DNA of 64,000 nucleotides from 13-2-20CM-66-19 sp963760225 (GTDB lineage: Bacteria; Pseudomonadota; Gammaproteobacteria; Steroidobacterales; Steroidobacteraceae), in assembly GCA_963760225.1 (NCBI GenBank), contig CAVXCD010000003.1, forward strand, positions 1,798,001 through 1,862,000. The letters run 5' to 3'. Made by a program: the position numbers and the translations under genes. The notes beneath the pieces are model-generated. The model ran no database searches. It was not told where the DNA came from and saw nothing but the letters and a program-made list of their open reading frames with translations. Positions 1-8,171 of this stretch are shown here, one piece after another. Position 1 is the first letter of the stretch. Every line of letters begins with the position of its first letter.

Positions 1-852
1 GTCGACCTCGAGGTTCCGCGCCAGGCACTGGTCGCCGCAGGCGACGCGGCGCAGTTACACCAGATGCTGGCCAACCTGCTGACGAATGCGGTCCAGGCGG
101 TCGCCGGCGGCGGCCGCGTGACACTGCGCGCCGCAGCGGTCACGGTAAGCGAGCCGCGCGATTGCACCGTAGGAAGGTTGCGGAGCGCGCGCTACGCGCG
201 CCTCGACATCAGCGACACCGGACCTGGCATCGACGCCGCGCAGGTCGAGCGCATCTTCGAGCCGTTCTTCACCACCAAGGCGGTCGGCAGCGGCACCGGG
301 CTCGGCCTGTCGCTGGTGCACGGCATCGTGCTCGATCACGACGCGGCGCTTGAGGTGACGAGCAGGCCCGGCTCCGGCACCACCTTCAGCGTCTACCTGC
401 CGCTGAGCGACGGGGTACCGGCGCAAGAGCCGCCGCCGCGCAGCGCACCGGCCGGCAACGGCGAGACCATCCTGGTGGTCGACGATGAACCGAGCCTGGT
501 GCACCTTGCCGAGGAGGTGCTCGCTGCGCTCGGCTACGAGCCGGTCGGCTGCGTCGGCGGCCGCGAGGCGCTGCGGGTGTTCGCCGCAAGTCCCCGGCGC
601 TTCGACGCGGTGCTGACCGATGCGATCATGCCGGAGATGTCGGGCACGCAGCTCGTGCAGCAACTCAAGGCGCGCCGGCCGGAGTTGCCCGTGATCCTCA
701 TGAGCGGCTTCGCCGGCCCGGACCTGCAGGCGCAGGCATTGGCGGCGGGCGCGCAGGCCGTGCTTGCCAAGCCGCTGACGAGCGCGGAGCTGGCGCACTG
801 TCTGGCGGGGGTGCTCGCAGCGCAGCGCGAGTCGCAGCGCCTGGCGGTCTGA
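1..852 (+). CDS. Hybrid sensor histidine kinase, C-terminal part (HATPase plus receiver); 5' end outside window
   Basis: The reading frame is open from the first base, so the sensor and dimerisation part lies upstream of the window. About 283 codons are visible. The N box (NLLTNAVQAV) sits at about codons 24-33. A D-x-G-x-G box (DTGPGIDAAQ) and the GTGLGLSLVHGIV lid complete a HATPase_c ATP-binding domain. After a short Pro/Ala linker comes a receiver domain with the acidic pair VVDDE, a phosphoacceptor Asp in VLTDAIMPEMSG at about codon 207 and the conserved Lys in AKPLT. In this architecture the kinase phosphorylates its own C-terminal receiver or passes phosphate to a partner. The stimulus cannot be told from this fragment. 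The next gene starts about 90 bp downstream on the same strand, but nothing shows that it is a regulatory target. Confidence 0.93.
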   Translation, partial: VDLEVPRQALVAAGDAAQLHQMLANLLTNAVQAVAGGGRVTLRAAAVTVSEPRDCTVGRLRSARYARLDISDTGPGIDAAQVERIFEPFFTTKAVGSGTGLGLSLVHGIVLDHDAALEVTSRPGSGTTFSVYLPLSDGVPAQEPPPRSAPAGNGETILVVDDEPSLVHLAEEVLAALGYEPVGCVGGREALRVFAASPRRFDAVLTDAIMPEMSGTQLVQQLKARRPELPVILMSGFAGPDLQAQALAAGAQAVLAKPLTSAELAHCLAGVLAAQRESQRLAV

Positions 853-890
853 TTGTCCCCGGCGAGCCGGGAGATCTCTTTTACAATCGG

Positions 891-919
891 TTGCACTTCA
901 TGGGGCGGCCCGCTGTCAT
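891..919 (+). promoter_or_regulatory. Possible sigma70-type promoter of the MacAB-type operon
   Basis: TTGCAC (891-896) and TGTCAT (914-919) are separated by 17 bp, upstream of the ATG at 946. The -10 match is only 4 of 6. This is a weak call made from spacing and position alone. Confidence 0.25.
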
Positions 920-945
920 GCTGCGCGCGCTTTACCTGAGCCGGC

Positions 946-2310
946 ATGCAGCAAGACCCAACCGATCCTCAACCGGCGGAAATTCCAGGCGTAACCGTGC
1001 GCTTCCGCCGCTTTGCCTTGTGGGGGGCGGCTGCGGCTGTCGTGCTCGCGCTGGCCTTCGCCTGCTGGTGGTGGTTGGTGCGCGCGCCGCCACTGCATTA
1101 CGTCACCGCACGCGTGACGCGCGGGGACATCCAGCGCTCGGTCAGCATGACCGGTGCGTTGAATCCGGTAGTGACCGCGCAGGTGGGCTCCTACGTCTCC
1201 GGGAACATCAAGTCCTGGTCCTGCGACTACAACACCCTGGTGAAGGTCGGGCAGCGCTGCGCCCTGATTGACCCGTTGCCCTTTCAGGTCGTCGTCGACC
1301 AGGACGAAGCGAACGTGCGCACCGGGATGGCTCAGCTCGCCAAGGACCGCGCCGCGGTCAAGAACGCCGCGCTGATCTATGAGCACGACACCAAGCTGAT
1401 CGGGGAGGGCATCGTGTCGCAGGAAACCCTCGACAACGATAAGGCGACCCTCGATGAGGACAAGGCGCAGGTCAATCTCGATATGGCCACCAGCGGCGCC
1501 CAGAAGGCCGTGCTGCACGCCGCACAGGTGAATCTCGCCTACACCAACATCGTCTCCCCGGTCGATGGCATGGTCATCACGCGCTACATCGACGTCGGTC
1601 AGACCGTGGTGTCGAGCCTGCAGAGCTCGACGCTGTTCCTGATCGGCAAGGACATGCGCAATATGCAGGTGGACACCAACGTCAGCGAGGCCGACGTGGG
1701 TGAGGTGGCCCCGGGGCAGAAAGCCACCTTCACCGTGCAGGCGTTTCCCAACCGCACCTTTGTCGGCAAAGTACGCCAGATCCGCGAAGGACCGATCACT
1801 GTACAGAACGTGGTGACCTACGACGTCGTCGTCGACGTGCCGAACGAGGATTTCAAGCTGCTGCCGGGGATGACGGCCGATGCGCACATCATCACGGCCG
1901 AGCGGCTCAACGTACTGCGCGTGCCGCTGCCGGCGATTCGCTTCACGCCCGAGGGACTGGCTCATGAGGCTGGCGAGTCCGGCGCTGAGCACGCGCATCG
2001 CGGCAGTGGCGAAGCACCGGCGGCCGGTCCGGGCGGAGCTGGTGCGCAGCATGGGCACGGTCATGCCGGGCACGGCGCGCCGCGCGCGCGCGTGTGGGTT
2101 CTGCGCGCCGGCAAGCTCATCCCTGTGCGGGTGCGCACCGGCCTTGATGACGGCACGCTGGTCGAGGTCGCAGGCGAAGATCTGAAGGAGGGCGACATCG
2201 TAGTGGTGAACGCGGTGCGGCCGAACGAGCCCAAGCCCGAGGGCGGGGAGCGCCCACCGGGCGGCAACCCGTATCGTCCGGGAGCCGGTGCCGGGGGCTT
2301 CCGCCCGTGA
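946..2310 (+). CDS. MacA/HlyD-type periplasmic adaptor of an ABC efflux system
   Basis: This 454-residue membrane-fusion protein should bridge the inner-membrane ABC transporter encoded next to an outer-membrane channel. A single N-terminal membrane anchor lies at about residues 24-45 (WGAAAAVVLALAFACWWWLV). Lipoyl-type sequence (TAQVGSYVSGNIKSW) follows, then a coiled-coil region with DKATLDEDKAQV, then the second lipoyl half (IVSPVDGMVITRYIDVGQTV) and a beta-barrel domain. The gene overlaps macB by 4 bp and forms an operon with macB and a NodT channel. A His/Gly-rich insert at about residues 340-385 (HGHGHAGHG) is not typical of MacA. A proline/glycine-rich tail ends the protein. The family assignment is secure; the substrate (macrolide, peptide, lipid or metal) is not. 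Confidence 0.9.
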   Translation: MQQDPTDPQPAEIPGVTVRFRRFALWGAAAAVVLALAFACWWWLVRAPPLHYVTARVTRGDIQRSVSMTGALNPVVTAQVGSYVSGNIKSWSCDYNTLVKVGQRCALIDPLPFQVVVDQDEANVRTGMAQLAKDRAAVKNAALIYEHDTKLIGEGIVSQETLDNDKATLDEDKAQVNLDMATSGAQKAVLHAAQVNLAYTNIVSPVDGMVITRYIDVGQTVVSSLQSSTLFLIGKDMRNMQVDTNVSEADVGEVAPGQKATFTVQAFPNRTFVGKVRQIREGPITVQNVVTYDVVVDVPNEDFKLLPGMTADAHIITAERLNVLRVPLPAIRFTPEGLAHEAGESGAEHAHRGSGEAPAAGPGGAGAQHGHGHAGHGAPRARVWVLRAGKLIPVRVRTGLDDGTLVEVAGEDLKEGDIVVVNAVRPNEPKPEGGERPPGGNPYRPGAGAGGFRP

Positions 2311-4433
2311 GCGCGGCGGCGCCCGCAGCGGCCGGCGCACCGATCATCATCGTGCGCGGCGCGACCAAGGTCTATCGCCTCGGCGACTCGCAGGTGCATG
2401 CGCTGCAAGGCGTCAGCCTCACTATTCGCCGCGGCGAGTTCGTCGCCATCATGGGCGCCTCGGGCTCGGGCAAGTCGACGCTGATGAACATTCTCGGCTG
2501 CCTCGATAAGCCGACGGCCGGTCAGTACCTGCTCGAGGGCATCGACGTGGCGCGGCTGGACGAGCCGGCGCTGGCGCGCATCCGCGGGCGCCGCATCGGC
2601 TTCGTCTTTCAGACCTTCAACCTGCTGCCGCGCACCAGCGCCACCGAGAACGTGGAGCTGCCGCTGTTTTACGCGGCGCAGATCAGCGGCAATGTCGAGC
2701 GGGCGCGCGACATGCTGAGCATGCTCGGCCTCGCTGACCGCCAGGAGAACCAACCCAACCAGCTCTCCGGCGGACAGCAGCAGCGCGTCGCCATCGCGCG
2801 CGCCCTGGTCAACGATCCGGCGATCGTCCTGGCGGATGAGCCCACCGGAAATCTCGACTCGCAGACCGCACTGGACATCATGGGGACCATCCGCGCGCTC
2901 AACCGCCAGCGCGGCGTCACGGTGGTGCTGGTGACGCACGAGCACGAGCTGGCCGAACTCGCCGACCGCATCATTACCATCCGCGACGGCAAGATCCTTT
3001 CCGACCTGCCCACCGATCACCCGTCAGGCGCGCTGCAGACGCGCGCGTTGCCGCTGGTGCAGCCGTTTCGCGAGCGCCGCTACACCAGCCGTCTCGAGGC
3101 CAGCGTCTACGAAGCGGCGGCACTCGGCTGGATGGCGATCTTCGCGGCGCTGCGCGCGATCGGACGCAACAAGCTGCGCGCCTCGCTCACCATGCTCGGG
3201 GTGTTCATCGGCGTGGCCGCGCTCATCGCCATGGTGGCGGTGGGCGAGGGGGCGCGCGCGGCGGTCGAGGCGCAGGTGCAAAGCCTCGGCACCGATCTGC
3301 TGGTAGTGCTCCCCGGGACCACACGGGTGAACGGCGTGCGCGCCGGCAACGGCAGCGCCGCCTCGCTACGGGTGCATGACGTCGGCGCCATCCTCGAGGA
3401 AGACTCGGCGGTGGCAGACGTGAGCTATGTGAACCGGCAGAGCACGCAGCTGGTCAACGGCAACAAGAACTGGAGCACCAGCGTGCAGGGGATCTCGCCG
3501 AGTTACCTGGCGATCCGTCGCTGGCCGATCCGCGCCGGCCACAACTTCACCGACGAAGACAATGTCAACGGCGCGGCGGTGTGCCTGCTGGGTCAGACGG
3601 TGGTGCTCAACCTGTACGGGGAATTCTCCGATCCGATAGGCGCCACGCTGCTGGTGAAGAATGTGCCGATGACCGTGATCGGTGTGCTGGCCGCCAAGGG
3701 ACATTCCGCCTCCGGGCAGGACCAGGATGACGTGGTGTTCATTCCATTTACCACCTCGCAGGAGCGCATCCTCGGCGTCGCCACTCCGAGCTCGGCGCAG
3801 ACGCTCGCCAACAACATCTTCGCCACCATCGGTCCGCCGCCCAACCCCTTCGGGGTCGTGCCGAAACTGGAAGGCTTCGTCAATACGATCTACGTGCAGG
3901 CACGCAGCCCGGCACTGGTGAAAGTGGTCCTCGATCAGGTCACCAGGACCTTAGAGAAGCAACACCGCATCCGCCCGCCGCATCCCGACGACTTCGTGGT
4001 GCGCGATCTGACCGAGATCGCCGAAGTCGCCGAGCAGAGCAGCAAGGCCATGGAGGTGCTGCTGGCGGCGATCGCCTCGATCTCGCTGGTGGTCGGCGGC
4101 ATCGGCATCATGAACATCCTGCTGGTGTCGGTCACCGAGCGCACCCGCGAGATCGGCATCCGCATGGCGACCGGCGCGCGCCGCCTGCACGTGCTGCTGC
4201 AGTTCCTCATCGAGGCCATGCTGCTGGCGGTCATGGGGGGCACCGCGGGCATCGTCGCCGGCGTCGTCGTCTCGGAGCTGATCGCGCATTTCGTGCACTG
4301 GCCGATCCTGCTGCGCGTCGAGGTCATGGTGCTGGCGTTCGTGTTTTCCGCCGCGGTGGGCGTGTTCTTCGGCTTTTACCCGGCGCGCCAGGCCTCGCGC
4401 CTGAACCCGATCGATGCGCTGCGCTATGAGTAA
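2307..4433 (+). CDS. MacB-like ABC transporter, fused ATPase and permease
   Basis: This 708-residue protein has an N-terminal nucleotide-binding domain with Walker A GASGSGKST, signature LSGGQQQRVAIARAL and Walker B VLADEPTGNLD. A linker leads to an FtsX-like permease: one membrane helix at about residue 300 (ASLTMLGVFIGVAALIAMVAV), a large periplasmic domain, and three C-terminal helices starting near ISLVVGGIGIMNILLV. The C-terminal VTERTREIGIRMATGAR block is the standard MacB signature. MacB proteins work as mechanotransmitters that drive export from the periplasm with MacA and TolC. The GTG start overlaps the stop of the adaptor gene (GTGA), which indicates translational coupling. It is about 60 residues longer than E. 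coli MacB, mainly in the linker after the ATPase. Confidence 0.93.
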   Translation: MSAAAPAAAGAPIIIVRGATKVYRLGDSQVHALQGVSLTIRRGEFVAIMGASGSGKSTLMNILGCLDKPTAGQYLLEGIDVARLDEPALARIRGRRIGFVFQTFNLLPRTSATENVELPLFYAAQISGNVERARDMLSMLGLADRQENQPNQLSGGQQQRVAIARALVNDPAIVLADEPTGNLDSQTALDIMGTIRALNRQRGVTVVLVTHEHELAELADRIITIRDGKILSDLPTDHPSGALQTRALPLVQPFRERRYTSRLEASVYEAAALGWMAIFAALRAIGRNKLRASLTMLGVFIGVAALIAMVAVGEGARAAVEAQVQSLGTDLLVVLPGTTRVNGVRAGNGSAASLRVHDVGAILEEDSAVADVSYVNRQSTQLVNGNKNWSTSVQGISPSYLAIRRWPIRAGHNFTDEDNVNGAAVCLLGQTVVLNLYGEFSDPIGATLLVKNVPMTVIGVLAAKGHSASGQDQDDVVFIPFTTSQERILGVATPSSAQTLANNIFATIGPPPNPFGVVPKLEGFVNTIYVQARSPALVKVVLDQVTRTLEKQHRIRPPHPDDFVVRDLTEIAEVAEQSSKAMEVLLAAIASISLVVGGIGIMNILLVSVTERTREIGIRMATGARRLHVLLQFLIEAMLLAVMGGTAGIVAGVVVSELIAHFVHWPILLRVEVMVLAFVFSAAVGVFFGFYPARQASRLNPIDALRYE

Positions 4434-5940
4434 GCGTCCGCGGCAGCGCCGCCGCCGCTGGTCGGCACCGCTGGCGGCAGTGGCGCTCACCAGTTGCGCC
4501 GTAGGACCCGATTTTCACCGTCCGGGTGCGCCGAACACCGATCACTACCTGCCGACAACACCGGCCGCGGAGCAGGGGCAGTCTGGCGCGCCGGTGACTC
4601 CCGCGGCGAGCGCCCAGCGGCTGCTGCCCGGCGAGCAGCTGCCCGGGGAATGGTGGCAACTGTTCCGGTCGCCACCGCTGCAGGCGGCGGTGCGGGCCGC
4701 GCTCGCGGACAGCCCGACGCTCGCTGCTGCCAACGCGACGCTCGCCGCGGCCCAACAGCAGATCATCGTCGCGCGCGGCGCCTTGTTTCCGCACCTCAAC
4801 GCCAACGGCGGCGTGACTCACACCAGCGGCAGCAGTCCGACGCCGCTGCTGGCACCGACCGAGTACACCCTCGGCCTTTCGGCGAGCTACGCGCTCGATG
4901 TGTTCGGCGGCGCGCGCCGTGGCGTCGAGCAGCAGGTGGCGCTCGCCGACCTGCAGCGCTATCAGCTGGCCGCCGCGTACCTGACGCTCACCGGCAGCGT
5001 CGTCAACGAGGCGCTCACCATCGCCTCGACGCGGCTGCAGGTCGCCACCACCTACGAGCTCATCGAGAGCGACAGGAAAAACCTCAAGCTCACCGAGCGC
5101 GAGTTCCAGGAAGGCACGGCGGCGCGCACCGACGTGCTGACTGCCGACGCTCAGCTGGCCGCCGATCTCACCACGCTGCCCTCGCTGCGCACGCAGCTGG
5201 AGCAGGCGCGCGATGCGCTCGCAGTGCTCACCGGCCACGCGCCGGCGCAGTGGGCCGTGCATGACTTCGATATCGGCGAGTTCACCCTGCCCAGGCAGCT
5301 GCCCCTCACACTGCCATCGCAGCTGGCGCGCCAGCGGCCCGACGTGCTCGCCGCCGAGGCGCAGCTGCATGCCCAGAGCGCCGCGATCGGCGTCGCCTAT
5401 GCCGCGGAGTTTCCGAGTGTGACGCTCTCGGGCTCGCTCAGCCGCGAGGCGCTCACCGCCGGGGCACTGTTCCATCAGTTCGACACCCTGCGCGCCGCCG
5501 GCGCCGCGGTCGCGGCACCGCTCTTCGCCGGGGGCGCGCTGCAGGCGACCACGCAGGCCGCCCGCGATGCCTACGTGGCGCAGAACGCCACCTACCAGGG
5601 TGTGGTGGTCAGCGCGCTCGGTCAGGTGACCGATGACCTGTGGGCACTGCAGAACGACGCCGAGCGCATGAGCGTCGACCAGCACTCGGTCGACATCTCT
5701 GCCGAAGCGCTCAAACTGCAGCAGGTGAGCTACACGGTGGGCCGGAGCAGCGTTCTGCAGCTCATCGACGCGCAGCGCACCTATGCCCAGGCGCGGCTCG
5801 CTCTGGTGAGCGCGCAGGTGCAGCAATTGCAGGACACCGCCGACCTGCTGGTGGCGCTCGGTGGTGCGTGGTGGAAAGACCCGCGCAGCCTCGCGGCGGG
5901 AGCGCCGCCCCCGCCCGCTACCACGCCGCCCACACCTTAG
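4426..5940 (+). CDS. NodT-family outer-membrane efflux lipoprotein
   Basis: The 504-residue protein is an outer-membrane factor of the NodT/TolC family. A basic N terminus and short hydrophobic stretch lead to the lipobox LTSC, so the mature protein should be a lipoprotein. The sequence after the Cys (AVGPDFHRPG) is the family hallmark, and two OEP repeats follow (DVFGGARRGVEQQ and LARQRPDVLAAEAQLHA mark them). The start at 4426 is chosen because ATGAGTAA overlaps the macB stop; an upstream in-frame ATG at 4414 would lie inside macB. It completes a MacA-MacB-NodT tripartite operon. It converges on the enoyl-CoA hydratase gene, with one base between the two stop codons. Confidence 0.92.
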   Translation: MSKRPRQRRRRWSAPLAAVALTSCAVGPDFHRPGAPNTDHYLPTTPAAEQGQSGAPVTPAASAQRLLPGEQLPGEWWQLFRSPPLQAAVRAALADSPTLAAANATLAAAQQQIIVARGALFPHLNANGGVTHTSGSSPTPLLAPTEYTLGLSASYALDVFGGARRGVEQQVALADLQRYQLAAAYLTLTGSVVNEALTIASTRLQVATTYELIESDRKNLKLTEREFQEGTAARTDVLTADAQLAADLTTLPSLRTQLEQARDALAVLTGHAPAQWAVHDFDIGEFTLPRQLPLTLPSQLARQRPDVLAAEAQLHAQSAAIGVAYAAEFPSVTLSGSLSREALTAGALFHQFDTLRAAGAAVAAPLFAGGALQATTQAARDAYVAQNATYQGVVVSALGQVTDDLWALQNDAERMSVDQHSVDISAEALKLQQVSYTVGRSSVLQLIDAQRTYAQARLALVSAQVQQLQDTADLLVALGGAWWKDPRSLAAGAPPPPATTPPTP

Positions 5941-5941
5941 A

Positions 5942-6700
5942 TCAGCCGCGGCTCTTGCGGCCCTTGAAGAAGCGGGCCACCCGCTGGGCGGCATCCGGGG
6001 CCAGTCCCTCGTTCTTGAACAGGTTGAGCGCATGCGCATCGTGCAGGGACAGCCCGTTGCTTTCGAGCAGCGCGCGCTTGTTCACCTGGTTCGAGAACCA
6101 GGAGTTGGCGAGGATGTCCGCCGCCACCGCGGCGAGCCCTGCCTCGAACTCTCCGTCCGGGAAGCAGAAGTTGGCCAGATGCATCTCGCGGGCGGCCGTG
6201 CCCGAGTAGCTGCGGCAGGTGTACATCATCTCGCCGGCGATCGAGGTGCCGACCCGGTGCGGCAGCCGCAGGCTCAGTCCCCAGATCGGGGTGAGGCCCC
6301 AGCGCGCGTAGGCATCGCAGAAGCTCGCCGACTCGGCCGCGACGATCAGGTCGGCGGCGAGTGCCAGCTCCAGTGCGCCGGTGGAGCAGTGGCCCTGCAC
6401 GGCGGAGATCACCGGTTGCGGCAGATCGGCGACCTTGTCGATGACCTCTACGTAGTGATGCGGTTTGGCGTGCGCCTTCACCTGGCTCAGCACCTCGGCC
6501 ATGTCATGCCCGGAGGAGAAGTTGCCGCCCGCGCCGCGCAGGATCACCAGCCCGATGGTCTTGGTTTCGCGCGCGATGCTGTCGACGTGCTCTTCGAGGT
6601 TCTCGACCATCTCCTTGGAGAGCGCGTTGAGCTTCTCGGGGCGATTGAGCGTCAGGATCGCCGCACCATCCCGGTTCTCGCGTAACACCAGTTGCGTCAT
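5942..6700 (-). CDS. Enoyl-CoA hydratase/isomerase-family protein with non-canonical active site
   Basis: The 252-residue crotonase-fold protein has the substrate-binding strand LTLNRPEKLNALS near the N terminus, the oxyanion-hole segments SSGHDMAEV and GHCSTGALELALAADL, and a typical length. The region where hydratases carry a catalytic Glu (the usual LPE-x4-G-x2-PG-x-GGT block) reads CDAYARWGLTPIWGLS, so the usual Glu and the Gly pair are missing. Hydratase activity is therefore doubtful; an isomerase, thioesterase-like or other crotonase reaction is possible. The start at 6700 is supported by the ATGA overlap with the stop of the NodT gene and by a GAGG 10 bases upstream. It is the last gene of an efflux operon, which is an unusual place for a crotonase. 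Confidence 0.85.
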   Translation of the reverse strand: MTQLVLRENRDGAAILTLNRPEKLNALSKEMVENLEEHVDSIARETKTIGLVILRGAGGNFSSGHDMAEVLSQVKAHAKPHHYVEVIDKVADLPQPVISAVQGHCSTGALELALAADLIVAAESASFCDAYARWGLTPIWGLSLRLPHRVGTSIAGEMMYTCRSYSGTAAREMHLANFCFPDGEFEAGLAAVAADILANSWFSNQVNKRALLESNGLSLHDAHALNLFKNEGLAPDAAQRVARFFKGRKSRG

Positions 6701-8169
6701 TTGAAGGTTGCCTCGGGAAGATTCCACCAGCCGCCACCGAGCGCCTGGAACAGGCCGGCGGTGTCGGCATAGCGGTTGGCCTGCGCCTGGATCAGGGTGA
6801 CTTGCGCCAGTTGGTAGGCCTGCTCGGCATTCAACAGCGCCACCGTGCTGAGCGTGCCGAGCGCGTGCTGGCGCTGCGCCAGCTCGAAGGCGTCGCGCGC
6901 CGCCACATCGGCGGCGGCGCTCGCCTTGAGCGCATCCGCATCCGCCTGCAGCGCCCGCAGGGTGTCCGCGACATTCTGGCAGGAGAGGATGACCGCGGCG
7001 CGATACTGCGCCGCCGCGGCATCGAGCGCCTCATCGGCGGCACGGTGCCGGTACAAAAGCGCGCCGGCGTCGAACAACGTCTGGCTGAGCGAGGCGCCGA
7101 TGTCCCAGAAGCCGGTGTAGGGGCCGAACAGCGCCCCGGTCGTCAGGGCCGCCGAGCCGAGGTCGGCGCTGATGGAGAATTGCGGCAGCATGTTAGCGAG
7201 CGCCACGCCCACCGCGGCCGATGCGGCGTGCAGGTTTTCTTCCGCCTGGCGCACGTCGGGTCGCTGCTCCACCAGCTTCGAGGGCAGACTGACCGGCAGC
7301 TGTGCCGGCAGCGTCAGTTCGGCGAGCTCGAAGGTTTCTGCCGGCTCGCGCGCCGGCAGTCGCCCGAGCAAGGCGGTGAGGGCGTCACGGGTCTGCCCGA
7401 GCTGCTTCTGCAGCGGCGGCAGCGTCGCTGCGGTCTGCGCTTCGAGGGCCTCCTGCGGCAGCAGGTCGACGTTGCTGGCGGTGCCGAGCGAGCGCTGCTG
7501 CCGCAGCGTCTCGGTGAGCTGGTGCTGCAGCTCGAGCAGCCGCTGCGTGGTGGTGATCTGCCCGCGCAGCGACGCTTCCTGGACCGCGGTCGCCACGACG
7601 TTGCTGCTGAGGGTGATGTAGGTAGCGATGAGCTCGTAGCGCGTGGCTTCGGCCTGGGCGCGCGCTCCCTCGAGCGCGCGGCGCGTACCGCCGAAGACAT
7701 CCGGCATGTAGCTGAGAGACAGCTGCGCGGTGTAGAGATTGTAGTAGGGATTGACCTGCGGCAGGCTCGTTGGGTTGGAGAGCGTTGCGGTCGGGAACTT
7801 GGCGCGCGTCGCATCGAGGCCGCCCTGTACGTTCGGCAGCAGGTTGGCGCGTTGTGCCTTGTACAGGTCGTAGGCCTCGCGCAGCGAGGCGCGCGCCGCG
7901 TCGATGTTGGGATTGCCCTTGAGGGACTGCTCGACCAGGGAATTGAGCTTCGGGGATTCGAACAGCGTCCACCATTGCCCCGGGATGTCGGTGCCTAAGG
8001 CGAAGGTCTGGGCGGCACCGCCGGTGCCCGGGGCCGCCACGGTCGTTCCCTGCGCGGGCGCGTTGCCGTAGTCGCGGTCTTCGGGTGCAGCGGGGCGGTG
8101 GAAATTGGGGCCGACCGCGCAGGCGGTGAGCGCGGCGAGCACGGCGGGGGCCATGAGGCGTAACGACAT
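6697..8169 (-). CDS. NodT-family outer-membrane efflux lipoprotein (RND operon)
   Basis: The protein has about 490 residues. A short signal ends in lipobox LTAC followed by AVGPNFHRPAAP, and two OEP domains follow (DVFGGTRRALEGARAQAE; LVEQRPDVRQAEENLHAAS). It should form the outer-membrane exit duct of the neighbouring RND pump. The start at 8169 lies two bases after the pump gene's stop. An in-frame ATG at 8181 would add four residues and overlap that stop, and cannot be excluded. It is a paralogue of the NodT protein at 4426-5940, but the two operons are separate and convergent. Confidence 0.91.
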   Translation of the reverse strand: MSLRLMAPAVLAALTACAVGPNFHRPAAPEDRDYGNAPAQGTTVAAPGTGGAAQTFALGTDIPGQWWTLFESPKLNSLVEQSLKGNPNIDAARASLREAYDLYKAQRANLLPNVQGGLDATRAKFPTATLSNPTSLPQVNPYYNLYTAQLSLSYMPDVFGGTRRALEGARAQAEATRYELIATYITLSSNVVATAVQEASLRGQITTTQRLLELQHQLTETLRQQRSLGTASNVDLLPQEALEAQTAATLPPLQKQLGQTRDALTALLGRLPAREPAETFELAELTLPAQLPVSLPSKLVEQRPDVRQAEENLHAASAAVGVALANMLPQFSISADLGSAALTTGALFGPYTGFWDIGASLSQTLFDAGALLYRHRAADEALDAAAAQYRAAVILSCQNVADTLRALQADADALKASAAADVAARDAFELAQRQHALGTLSTVALLNAEQAYQLAQVTLIQAQANRYADTAGLFQALGGGWWNLPEATFK

Positions 8170-8171
8170 GC

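Noticed and set aside
5861..6685. Rightward frame opposite the enoyl-CoA hydratase gene
   Set aside because: It is antisense to a gene with clear crotonase motifs and has no recognisable domain.
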